NCBI RefSeq assembly: GCF_014359905.1
Contig: NZ_JACIYP010000007.1
Span: 1-64,000 of the forward strand
Direction: 5' to 3'
Origin: Hoeflea sp.
GTDB taxonomy: Bacteria; Pseudomonadota; Alphaproteobacteria; Rhizobiales; Rhizobiaceae
DNA: 64,000 bases
A program made the position numbers and the translations under genes. Each line of letters opens with the position of its first letter. The stretch's first letter is position 1. Below, in pieces: positions 12,091 to 20,963 of this stretch. The notes under the pieces are model-generated. The model did not search any database and had not been told where the DNA came from. It worked only from the letters and a program-made list of their open reading frames with translations.

Positions 12091-13065
12091 ATGTTCAACA
12101 TTTCGCTGCGTCAGATGCGCACACTCCTCGCCATCCAGAAGCACGGCAAGATTTCCGCCGCGGCCAGGGCGCTCGGATTGACCTCGCCTGCGGTCACCCT
12201 GCAGGTGCAGCAATTGGAGCAGGAACTCGGCTGCCAGCTGTTCTTGCGGACGAAGACGGGCGCGCAGCCGACGGAAATCGGCGAAATCGCCATTCAAAGC
12301 GCCCACAGGCTGATCCACGAACTCACCTCCTTCGAGGAGATCGTCCAGGCCCACAAGGGCGTGGCCGCCGGCACCATCAGGCTCGGCGTGGTGTCGACCG
12401 GCAAGTATTTCGCCCCGCGCGTTATTGCCGCATTCACCGCCATGCATCCCGGCATCTCGATGACGCTGGTCGCTGCCAACAGGGCCGATATCATCCAGAA
12501 GCTGCATGATCATGACATCGATGTCGCGCTGATGGGCCGCCCGCCGACCACCTTCAAGGTTCAAGCCACCCTGTTTGGCGATCACCCGCTGGTCTTCATC
12601 GCCAGTCCGGAGCACCCGCTGGCGGGCAAGCTCGACATCAGCAGGGAAGAGCTGGCCGAGCAGAAATTCATTGTCCGCGAGCGGGGCTCGGGCACGAGGT
12701 CGTCCTACGAGTTCTTCATGTCGGACACGCTGGGCGGCCTGCGCACCGCGCCGACGGAAATGGATTCCAACGAAACCATCAAGCAGGCCGTCATCGCCGG
12801 TCTGGGCATCGCCTTCATCTCCGGACACACCATCGAGCAGGAATGCCTGAGCGGCAAGATCGTCATTCTCGACGTGGTGGAGACCCCGATCCGGCGGCAA
12901 TGGTTTTCCATCCGGCACGCGAGCCGCACCTCCACGCCGGCCTTGCAGGCGCTTGACGACTTCCTCAGGCTGCGCGGGCCGAGCCTCCTGCCGGTCCTGT
13001 CCAAGCCCTATCCGGCCGCGCCGTCCCAATCTGCGAACATGCCTCTCGCGTCCTATCCGGATTAA
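12091..13065 (+). CDS. cbbR: LysR-type regulator CbbR
   Basis: LRQMRTLLAIQKHGKISAAARALGLTSPAVTLQVQQLEQELG HTH; divergent from cbbF. Confidence 0.93.
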   Translation: MFNISLRQMRTLLAIQKHGKISAAARALGLTSPAVTLQVQQLEQELGCQLFLRTKTGAQPTEIGEIAIQSAHRLIHELTSFEEIVQAHKGVAAGTIRLGVVSTGKYFAPRVIAAFTAMHPGISMTLVAANRADIIQKLHDHDIDVALMGRPPTTFKVQATLFGDHPLVFIASPEHPLAGKLDISREELAEQKFIVRERGSGTRSSYEFFMSDTLGGLRTAPTEMDSNETIKQAVIAGLGIAFISGHTIEQECLSGKIVILDVVETPIRRQWFSIRHASRTSTPALQALDDFLRLRGPSLLPVLSKPYPAAPSQSANMPLASYPD

Positions 13066-14711
13066 CCGATTGTCTCGGCGCGCCCCGCCTGACGGCCCGA
13101 GAAGATGCAACCGCCAAGGAAGCTGCCTTCAAGCGCGTTGTAGCCGTGATAGCCGCCGCCGCCAAAACCGCTGACTTCACCCGCGGCAAACAGCCCCTCT
13201 ATCCTTTCGCCCTGCGCAGTGAGCACCTGGCCGCTGAGATCGGTCTCCAGACCGCCCAGTGTCTTGCGCGTGATGATGTGCAGCTTGACCGCAATGAGCG
13301 GCCCGTTTGCGGGATCTAGAATGCGATGCGGCCTGGCCGTGCGCATCAGCCGGTCGCCGCGATAGTTCCGTGCCGCATGCACTGCCATCAATTGCGCGTC
13401 CTTGACGAACGGATTGGCGATCTGGCCGTCGCGCGCAACGATCTGCGCCCTCAGCTTTTCGAGATCTATCAGCCCGCCCTTCTTGTTCATGCCGTCGACC
13501 AGCTCTTCCAGGCTGGTGGCGACGATGAAATCCTCACCATGCCGCTTGAACGCCTCGACAGCTGGCGTCGCCTGTTTGTTGAGAAGCCGCTGCCGGATCA
13601 CCTTGAGCCAGCTCCTGGAGGCAAAATCGGGATTTTGCTCAGACCCTGAAAGCGCCACCTCCTTCTTGAGGATTTTCTGCGTCATCACGAACCAGGAAAA
13701 GTCGTGCCCGGTGGCAAGGATCTGCTTGAGCGTCGACAGCGTGTCAAAGCCGGGCATGCAGGGCGGCCTGAGCCGGTTGCCTTCGGCGTCAAACCACATC
13801 GCGGACGGTCCCGGCAGGATGCGGATGCCGTGATTGGGCCAGATCGGGTCCCAGTTCTTGACGCCCTCGGTGTAATGCCACATCCGGTCTTCATTGATCA
13901 CCCGGCCGCCGGCGGCTTGCGTGATCGCCATCATCCTTCCATCGACGTGGGCCGGAACCCCGGCGATCATGTCTTGCGGCGGCTCGCCCAACCGGTCGCG
14001 CGGCCAGACCTTGCGCACCAGATCGAAATTGCCGCCGATGCCGCCGGAGGTCACCAGAACGCTCGCAACGCGCAGTTCAAAGTCGGCCTTGATCTCGCGG
14101 CTCGTCGATTGCCCGCGTTCCTTGACGTCATCGATCAGGATCTCCCCTGAAACCCCTTTGACCGCGTTGTTTTCCGTGATGATATGCGAGCAGCGATGCC
14201 GAAATCTCAATTCGACCCGTCCGGCCTCGGCATGGGCGCGGACGCGGGCAATGAACGGCGCGATGGTGCCCGGACCGACGCCCCATGTGAGATGAAACCG
14301 CGGTACCGAATTGCCGTGCCCATCCGCGAACGAACCGCCGCGTTCTGCCCAGCCGACAACCGGAAACCAGCGCATGCCCATCCGATGCAGCCAGGGCCGC
14401 ATCTCGCCTGCGGCAAAATCGACATAGGCTTCGGCCCATTTCCGCGGCCAGTAATCTTCCTCGCGATCAAACTGGGCCGAGCCCATCCAGTCGCTCAGGG
14501 CTAGCTCGCGGCTATCCTTGATGCCCATCCGTCGCTGTTCAGGCGAGTCGACCAGAAACAGCCCGCCGAGCGACCAGAAGGCCTGCCCGCCAAGAAAATT
14601 GGCGGGCTCCTGATCAAGAATGATGACCTGCTTGCCGCGATCGGCAAGCTCGGCTGCCGCAACTAGGCCTGCCAGCCCGCCGCCCACCACGATGACATCG
14701 CACTTGTCCAT
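13062..14711 (-). CDS. FAD-binding dehydrogenase (fumarate reductase/ketosteroid-dehydrogenase-like flavoprotein)
   Basis: DVIVVGGGLAGLVAAAELADRGKQVIILDQEP Rossmann motif; C-terminal GLFAAGEVSGFGGGGYHGYNALEGSFLGGCIFSGRQAG. Confidence 0.85.
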   Translation of the reverse strand: MDKCDVIVVGGGLAGLVAAAELADRGKQVIILDQEPANFLGGQAFWSLGGLFLVDSPEQRRMGIKDSRELALSDWMGSAQFDREEDYWPRKWAEAYVDFAAGEMRPWLHRMGMRWFPVVGWAERGGSFADGHGNSVPRFHLTWGVGPGTIAPFIARVRAHAEAGRVELRFRHRCSHIITENNAVKGVSGEILIDDVKERGQSTSREIKADFELRVASVLVTSGGIGGNFDLVRKVWPRDRLGEPPQDMIAGVPAHVDGRMMAITQAAGGRVINEDRMWHYTEGVKNWDPIWPNHGIRILPGPSAMWFDAEGNRLRPPCMPGFDTLSTLKQILATGHDFSWFVMTQKILKKEVALSGSEQNPDFASRSWLKVIRQRLLNKQATPAVEAFKRHGEDFIVATSLEELVDGMNKKGGLIDLEKLRAQIVARDGQIANPFVKDAQLMAVHAARNYRGDRLMRTARPHRILDPANGPLIAVKLHIITRKTLGGLETDLSGQVLTAQGERIEGLFAAGEVSGFGGGGYHGYNALEGSFLGGCIFSGRQAGRAETIG

Positions 14712-14808
14712 TCAGCCTCCATCCGGAACAGCCGCCCGGCCCAGGATCACATGTCCCCGGGGATTGCCTCCATCCACAACACTAAACAATTCAAAGCCAG
14801 CGACAACT

Positions 14809-16098
14809 CTAGAGGCTCCTGAGCATCTGATTGGCGGCAAAGGCCATTTGATAGAAGCCGGCCTTGAGCTCGCGCGCCGTCTCCTGCCGGATATCCGTGA
14901 CCGGCATCAGCAGGTCGGCCTCCTTGCCGCCGGCGAGCAGATCCGCCATGGCCTTGCCGAACACGGTTCCCGGCGCGATGCCGCGGCCATTGTAGCCGAT
15001 CGGCGTGTAAAGCCCGTCGTCCAGGCGGTGGATGCGCGGCAGATGATCGCCGGTCATGGCGATCTTGCCATGCCAGGAGGTCTCGAACTCGACCGGGCCG
15101 AGATCCGGGAACAGCCGCTTGAGCTGCCGCGCCGCCCAGCGTTCCGACAATCCCCTGGCCCCGCCGATGGCCGCCCCCATCGAACCGATGATCAGCCGGT
15201 CGGCCGCATCGCGCCGGAGCGAGAACATGATCTTGCCGGTGTCCCAGATGCCCTGCCGCTCAGGCAGGATGTGGGCGATCCGCGCACCCAGCGGCACGGT
15301 CGCGACCTGGAAAAAATGGATCGGCACGAAGCTCTGCTTGAGGCCCGGCCACAATTCGTCGGAATAGGCGTTGGTCGCCAGGATCACCGACTTCGCCCTG
15401 ACGGTCCCCTGCCCGGTTTCAAGCAGCCAGCCGCCCGTCTGCTTGACGAGCCGGCTCACCGGCGCGTCGGTGTGGATGCGCGCACCAGCTGCCCTTGCCG
15501 CGCGCGCCAGCCCGCGCACATAGCCCATCGGGTTGATGGTTCCCGCCCTTGCGTCAAGAAGACCGCCATGGAACGCGTCGGTGCCGATCTTTTGCGCCGT
15601 CTCCTGCCGCGACAGCAGTCTCACCGGCGCGCCGAGCCGCGCCCATTCCTCGGCGCGCCGCGACAAGTCCTTGAGTCCGGTTGCGGAATGCGCGGCGTGT
15701 ATGGTGCCGGTCCGGGTCAGTTCGCAGCGGATCTGGTGCCGCTCGATCAGCGACATCACGTAACTCGGCCCCTCGCCGAGGATATCCACCAGCCGCGTCC
15801 CGCGCGCGCCGCCAAGCTTGGCCCGCACATCCTGCGGCGGCAGCCACAGGCCGGCATTGAGCAGCCCGACATTGCGTCCCGACCCGCCAAACCCGATCTG
15901 CCGGGCTTCGAGGACGCAGCAATTCAACCCCTGCTCGGCTGCATGCAGCGCGGTCGACAGCCCCGTATACCCGCCGCCGACGATTGCCACATCCGTGGTC
16001 ACATCTGCTGTCATCGGCGAGTGGAAATCGGATTCCTCCGCGGTTTCGTCCCACAAGGAAAGTGTCGATGGACCGGGCATTGATTGAGATTCCTTCAC
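14809..16098 (-). CDS. FAD-dependent oxidoreductase of the DAO/PuuB type
   Basis: TDVAIVGGGYTGLSTALHAAEQGLNCCVLEARQIGFGGSGRNVGLLNAG; GYNGRGIAPGTVFGKAMADLL. Confidence 0.85.
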   Translation of the reverse strand: MKESQSMPGPSTLSLWDETAEESDFHSPMTADVTTDVAIVGGGYTGLSTALHAAEQGLNCCVLEARQIGFGGSGRNVGLLNAGLWLPPQDVRAKLGGARGTRLVDILGEGPSYVMSLIERHQIRCELTRTGTIHAAHSATGLKDLSRRAEEWARLGAPVRLLSRQETAQKIGTDAFHGGLLDARAGTINPMGYVRGLARAARAAGARIHTDAPVSRLVKQTGGWLLETGQGTVRAKSVILATNAYSDELWPGLKQSFVPIHFFQVATVPLGARIAHILPERQGIWDTGKIMFSLRRDAADRLIIGSMGAAIGGARGLSERWAARQLKRLFPDLGPVEFETSWHGKIAMTGDHLPRIHRLDDGLYTPIGYNGRGIAPGTVFGKAMADLLAGGKEADLLMPVTDIRQETARELKAGFYQMAFAANQMLRSL

Positions 16099-16180
16099 TG
16101 CGAAACGTCGCCGGCGCTCCGGATGGAGACCTGCCGCGCCGTTCGCGAGTGTTGAACCAAGCGCGCTGTTGCGTCAATCC

Positions 16181-17005
16181 TCACACCATCTCGACATCCT
16201 CCTCGATCTTCCACTGCACCTTGCCGGCGTCGAGAAAATCGATGGAATGGATCACCGTGCTGTCTTCGCGCAGGAAACAGACATTGTAGTTGGGCGCCAG
16301 ATCGCCATATCCCATCCGGTTGATCTGACCGGTGAAATCCGGCCAGCAGGTGTGATTGGTCGACCGCGGCGCCGAATAGGGAATGCCACCGACCGCGCCG
16401 CTCAGCGTGTAATGGCAATGGCCGAAAAACAGGTGCGCGATGGTGTCGTTGTACGCTTTCAGGAGCGCCTGCAGTTCGCGCTCGTTGAAAATGCCGATGA
16501 TATCCGCATTGGCGACATTCACCCGGACCGGGTTGTGGTGCATGAACAGATAGGCCCTCCGGCCCTCTTCCCGTGCACCGTCAAGCACATGCTTGAGCCA
16601 GGCCATGCGCTTTTCGCAGTAAAGCCCGCCATGCCGGCCGGCGTCGACCGTATCCATGTAGACGAACAACCCCGCCGGGGTCTCCTCGGTCCACTGGATG
16701 AACCCTGCGTCGTCGCGTCTTGTCCCCGAAAACACAGAGGCGAAGGTCTCGCGGTTGTCGTGATTGCCGATCATCAGCCGCGGTGCGAGCTTGTCCTTGA
16801 GCGGGCTGCCAGCCAGAATGCCAGCCAGTTCGCGGTAGCTCTCCTCCAGCCCGTAATGGGTCAGGTCGCCGGTGATCACCACGCGGTCGGCGTCCTGGTC
16901 ATGGGCCTCGACATAGGCCAGGCACTTCTTGAAATTGGCGATCGGGTCGAGCCCGAGGATCGGTTCGGGATTGATATGGATGTCGGAAATATGCACGAGT
17001 TTCAT
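16181..17005 (-). CDS. Calcineurin-like metallophosphoesterase (GpdQ/cyclic nucleotide phosphodiesterase-like)
   Basis: MKLVHISDIHINP, VVITGDLTHYG, MIGNHDNRETF, MHHNPV, FFGHCHYT metal motifs; start trimmed to ATG at 17005 behind GGAGAAACC. Confidence 0.85.
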   Translation of the reverse strand: MKLVHISDIHINPEPILGLDPIANFKKCLAYVEAHDQDADRVVITGDLTHYGLEESYRELAGILAGSPLKDKLAPRLMIGNHDNRETFASVFSGTRRDDAGFIQWTEETPAGLFVYMDTVDAGRHGGLYCEKRMAWLKHVLDGAREEGRRAYLFMHHNPVRVNVANADIIGIFNERELQALLKAYNDTIAHLFFGHCHYTLSGAVGGIPYSAPRSTNHTCWPDFTGQINRMGYGDLAPNYNVCFLREDSTVIHSIDFLDAGKVQWKIEEDVEMV

Positions 17006-17283
17006 GATGGTTTCTCCTGGAATCCAGGGATGATTATCCGGACTGTGTTGCGGCCCCATGACGAACGCCAAAGGCAGGTTCGATCACGACAATCGACCAG
17101 GCGCAACCTTTTCCGCCCGTCAACGACAGGGGTGATGAACCGGGCTGACGGCCTCTGCCGCCGGAGACGAAAAACGCCGAACGCTCCGCCCGGTCAAGGG
17201 GGAGAATGCGGCATCGGAGTTGCCCGGCCGCACAATCCCGGGAGGTGGGAGGAAGGAGCATCGGGACCGGCAGGTCTCCGCTT

Positions 17284-17874
17284 TCAGAGCAGGTCCAGAT
17301 TGATGCCGATGGTGATCGCGCCGATCGCCTCGCCGGTTTGGGGATCGGAGATGGTGAGGCTCGCCTGCAACTGCAGTGCCTGCGACGATTCATCGATCGC
17401 TGCACGATCGAAGTAGATGACATCAGGACCGGCGCTGTAGGTCTGCCGCCATTTGGCTTCATCGCCCTGCCAGTAATCGGATGTCACTTCGCTTTGGCCG
17501 ACATTGAGACCTTTGCTGTCCATCACGAACAATTCCGAGATCATGCCCCTGCTGAGTTCCTGCTTCTGCGCAAGGAATTTCGAAATCTCCCGGCCGAGGA
17601 CTTCGTCGACCAGCGGCCTGTTGGCTGTGGTCACCTGGGCTCGCCATGCGAGGTCGAGCTTTTCGATATCGGCCTGGGACAGATAGGCGTGTTTGGCGTT
17701 CTGTTCCTTGATAGCTTCGATCACAATCGGATCAGTCAACCAGGGTTGGATTTTGCTTGCTATGAATTTCCTGACCGGCGCCACATGGGCGTCCTCGGCC
17801 AGGGCAGCGACAGGCGCCGCTGCGGCACAGGCGATCACAAGGCTCAACAGAGCATGCTTGATCATGAGCGACAT
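17284..17874 (-). CDS. Secreted hypothetical protein (PAS/Cache-like sensor-domain appearance)
   Basis: Signal peptide MIKHALLSLVIACAAAAPVAALAE; ELFVMDSKGLNVGQSEVTSDYWQGDEAKW, ASLTISDPQTGEAIGAITIGINLDLL. Confidence 0.6.
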   Translation of the reverse strand: MSLMIKHALLSLVIACAAAAPVAALAEDAHVAPVRKFIASKIQPWLTDPIVIEAIKEQNAKHAYLSQADIEKLDLAWRAQVTTANRPLVDEVLGREISKFLAQKQELSRGMISELFVMDSKGLNVGQSEVTSDYWQGDEAKWRQTYSAGPDVIYFDRAAIDESSQALQLQASLTISDPQTGEAIGAITIGINLDLL

Positions 17875-18249
17875 CTCCTCGGTTTTGAGATGAACCGCGG
17901 CCGGCTTGAGATCGGCCCCTTGCACACCCCATGACAATTGCATGAGCCACCTCCCCCGGTGCACTCATTGCGGGCCAGCCGGCATCATGCCGGGTATATG
18001 GCTGGATATTCCTACGGCGATTGTGAACTGACCGGGGTGTAGCAACCCTTAACGCCAAGGACGTGAAAAATGACCTATGGCCTGCAGTTTGCGGCAGCCC
18101 GGTCCAATCCGGTACAGGTCTGTGCCGGCAACGGACATCCATGGCGGCGGCCCTCGCAGCCTGAATCCCGTGCGGTTGTTTGTGACAATGGACATCAGTA
18201 TGGCTCTTGAGGTTCCCCACGAACGTCCCGCAAAAAGCAGGAGGCGCAA

Positions 18250-18507
18250 ATGCCAGACAAGAAGAAGATCAAGAAGGTCTACGACGTGTTGATCGAAGGG
18301 GCCTATGCCGGCCTGTCAGACACCGCGTTGCATGATTATGTCTTCGAGCATTGTCCGAAGGCCACGAGCAAGCGACTGGTGCGCGCATCGCTGCTGGCGC
18401 TCAGCGACCCCAAGGTTCAGGATCGCAATGTCCTCAATGTCATTTACGCGCTGGCCATCAAACACCGGCTTGACGGCGGCCCGGACTCCGATGGCGACGA
18501 GGATTGA
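18250..18507 (+). CDS. Small conserved-looking hypothetical protein (85 aa)
   Basis: ORF with upstream AGGAGG; MPDKKKIKKVYDVLIEGAYAGLSDTALHDYVFEHCPKATSKRLVRASLLALSDPKVQ. Confidence 0.6.
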   Translation: MPDKKKIKKVYDVLIEGAYAGLSDTALHDYVFEHCPKATSKRLVRASLLALSDPKVQDRNVLNVIYALAIKHRLDGGPDSDGDED

Positions 18508-18513
18508 AGGCTT

Positions 18514-19119
18514 TCAGCGGACCTGTCCAGCAACCGACTTGCGGATGTAGTCGATCAGTGCCGCGCGCGCCGTCTCGACCGGACCGGAATTGTCGATGAC
18601 GAGTTCGGGTTCGAACTGGGCGGCCAATGCCGCCCCGCGGACGAGCCGGGCTTCGATCTCGGCGGCGCTCTCCCTGCCGCGGGCCTGAAGCCGCCGGGCC
18701 AGAGTGCCTGGATCGACCTTGATTTCCACCGCCACCGCGCTTGGAAAGACCTGACGGATGACATTCCAGGCGCCCCGGGATCCATTGACCACGGCGACCT
18801 TGCCCGCCGCCAGATGCGCTTCGATGCCGCGCGGCAAACCATAGCGCAGCCCGTTCGCAGCCCAGGTCAGGGCAAACCGTCCCTCGTCAATGGCGGCGTC
18901 GAATTCGGCCTCAGACAGAGCAATATGATCCTCATTGCCTGCATCCGCGGACCGCGTAATCACACGCCGGACGAACAGCACATCGGGGCATTGGGCAAAT
19001 TCGCTCCGCGCAGACGATATCAGCGTGTCCTTGCCGGACCCGCTTGGTCCGAGCAGCACGATGAGGCGTCCTGAAGCCTTTCCGTCCGCGCACGGATTTT
19101 CGCTCGCTCCGGGCATCAC
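18514..19119 (-). CDS. phnN: Ribose 1,5-bisphosphate phosphokinase
   Basis: LIVLLGPSGSGKDTLISSAR P-loop, VVNGSRGAW, next to phnM. Confidence 0.93.
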   Translation of the reverse strand: MMPGASENPCADGKASGRLIVLLGPSGSGKDTLISSARSEFAQCPDVLFVRRVITRSADAGNEDHIALSEAEFDAAIDEGRFALTWAANGLRYGLPRGIEAHLAAGKVAVVNGSRGAWNVIRQVFPSAVAVEIKVDPGTLARRLQARGRESAAEIEARLVRGAALAAQFEPELVIDNSGPVETARAALIDYIRKSVAGQVR

Positions 19120-20255
19120 GCCACCCGTTCACCTTGCCGCCAGACTTCGCGAACAATTGGAACGCCGGTCTCGCGGCGCACGCGCACCAGGTCGGCGCGC
19201 TTGCCCGGCGCCAGGCTGCCGCGATCATCAAGACCAACCGTCTTTGCGGGCGTCGCGGTGACGAGCCGGATGGCGGTCGCCAGATCCAGCCCGTCAATCT
19301 CGTCGGCCAGCACGAAAGGCGCCTGGATCAGGCTGAACGGCACGTAATCGGAGGACAGCACATCGAGTACGCCGGCACGGGCGAGATCGGACGCCGCGAT
19401 GTTGCCGGAATGCGACCCGCCGCGCACCACGTTGGGCGCCCCCATCAGCACGCTCATGCCAGCCTCGTGCGACGCCTCCGCCGCCTCAAGGCTGGTCGGA
19501 AATTCCGCCAGCCTGACGCCGAACCCGACCGCTTCGGCGACATGATCGAGTGTCGCGTCGTCATGGCTGGCGACCGTGATCCCGCGTTCCGCGCAGGCGC
19601 TCGCCAAAACCGTGCGGTGGGCGTCGGAGTAACGCGCCGAGGCATCCTGGCGCCGCTGCACGAAATGCGCAAACGCCTCATCCGAAAGGCCACGCTTGGT
19701 TTTGTAGTAGAGCGTGTATTGTTCCATGGTCTGAAACTGGCGCTGGCCGGGCGCATGGTCCATCAGCGAGGCGAGCCGGACCTGGCTGTCGGTCGCAAAA
19801 TCCGAAAAATGCTCCAGCACGTCGGAAGCCGACACTTCGCAGCGCAGATGAATCAGGTGGTCGGCGCGCAACCGGTTTTCCGCCCGCGCCTGGGCAAGCG
19901 CATCGGCAATGGCGCGCATCTCGCCCATCTTGAAGCCGTCATCCTCGTCCGAGCCGAGCCGCAGACAGTCAAACACGGTGGTGATGCCGGAGGAGGCAAT
20001 CTGGGCGTCATGCGACTGGATGGCGGAAATGGCGTTCCAGCGCACGCCGGGACGCGGCGAATAATGCGATTCAAGATGATCGGTGTGCAGTTCCACCAGG
20101 CCCGGAAGGATGTAGTCACCATCCATGTCCACGCCCTTTGCCGAATTGCCTTCGCCGATCTCGGCAATGACGCCGTTCCTGACGACAAGGCTGCCCGAGA
20201 GGATCCGGTCCTCGAGCACGAGACGGGCATTGCTCAGTATCATTTCGGTGGTCAT
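19116..20255 (-). CDS. phnM: Alpha-D-ribose 1-methylphosphonate 5-triphosphate diphosphatase
   Basis: Amidohydrolase LPGLVELHTDHLESHYSPRPGVRW, MGAPNVVRGGSHSGN. Confidence 0.95.
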   Translation of the reverse strand: MTTEMILSNARLVLEDRILSGSLVVRNGVIAEIGEGNSAKGVDMDGDYILPGLVELHTDHLESHYSPRPGVRWNAISAIQSHDAQIASSGITTVFDCLRLGSDEDDGFKMGEMRAIADALAQARAENRLRADHLIHLRCEVSASDVLEHFSDFATDSQVRLASLMDHAPGQRQFQTMEQYTLYYKTKRGLSDEAFAHFVQRRQDASARYSDAHRTVLASACAERGITVASHDDATLDHVAEAVGFGVRLAEFPTSLEAAEASHEAGMSVLMGAPNVVRGGSHSGNIAASDLARAGVLDVLSSDYVPFSLIQAPFVLADEIDGLDLATAIRLVTATPAKTVGLDDRGSLAPGKRADLVRVRRETGVPIVREVWRQGERVA

Positions 20256-20963
20256 TCAGGCTGTCTTTCTGTGCAGGCCATGCGCGAGCGGCGTCCGGCT
20301 GTGAATTTCAAAGGGCGCGCCGGGTTCGGGTTCGACGAACAAGGTCAGCGCATTGATCGGGAATTTCTGCCCGGTCACCGGGGCGAAATGTTCGCGGGCA
20401 GCACCAAGAATCCGCTCGCGATCCTTGTCCGGCACCCGGCTTGTCAGGGTCATGTGGAAGCGGAAGCAATCAAACACGTAAGGATAGCCCCAGCGCATCA
20501 GATTGCGCAATTCGGCGAGGGACAAATGCTCTGGATTGCGCCGCTCGATTTCGCTTTCCGTCAGTTCCGCCCGGCAGCCGTCAAAGGCGCTGACCACATC
20601 GCCGGCAAAGCTGTTGAGCTCGCTCACGTCGCCTTGGGGCAAGAGCGCCACGAAGCCTTCTATGGCCCCCACAGTCACCCCCTCGATCGCAAAGCGCGGC
20701 CGGCCGGAACAGAACGTCTCCATGGCCTGGAAAAGATCGTGATCGCTCAATCCCTCGGCAAGCCTGAACGGGGCTTTCAGCGTTGCGTGGAAACCATAGC
20801 GCCGCGCAGGTCCCGTGATTCCGGCGAGCTCATCGGCGCCCAACCCGTCGAAATCCGGCTGCTGCACGGCCTTGCCCGTGGCGGCGTCCCGGCCGATCCA
20901 GCTGGCGGCCAGTTCCGACAGCGGCGATGCGGGCTCGGGTGCAAAGTAGATCGCGTATCTCAT
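20256..20963 (-). CDS. DUF1045 / 2H-phosphoesterase-like phosphonate metabolism protein
   Basis: MRYAIYFAPEPASPLSELAASWIGRDA; two HxT motifs (YGFHATLKAPF, FHMTLTSR); ATGA overlap with phnE2. Confidence 0.85.
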   Translation of the reverse strand: MRYAIYFAPEPASPLSELAASWIGRDAATGKAVQQPDFDGLGADELAGITGPARRYGFHATLKAPFRLAEGLSDHDLFQAMETFCSGRPRFAIEGVTVGAIEGFVALLPQGDVSELNSFAGDVVSAFDGCRAELTESEIERRNPEHLSLAELRNLMRWGYPYVFDCFRFHMTLTSRVPDKDRERILGAAREHFAPVTGQKFPINALTLFVEPEPGAPFEIHSRTPLAHGLHRKTA

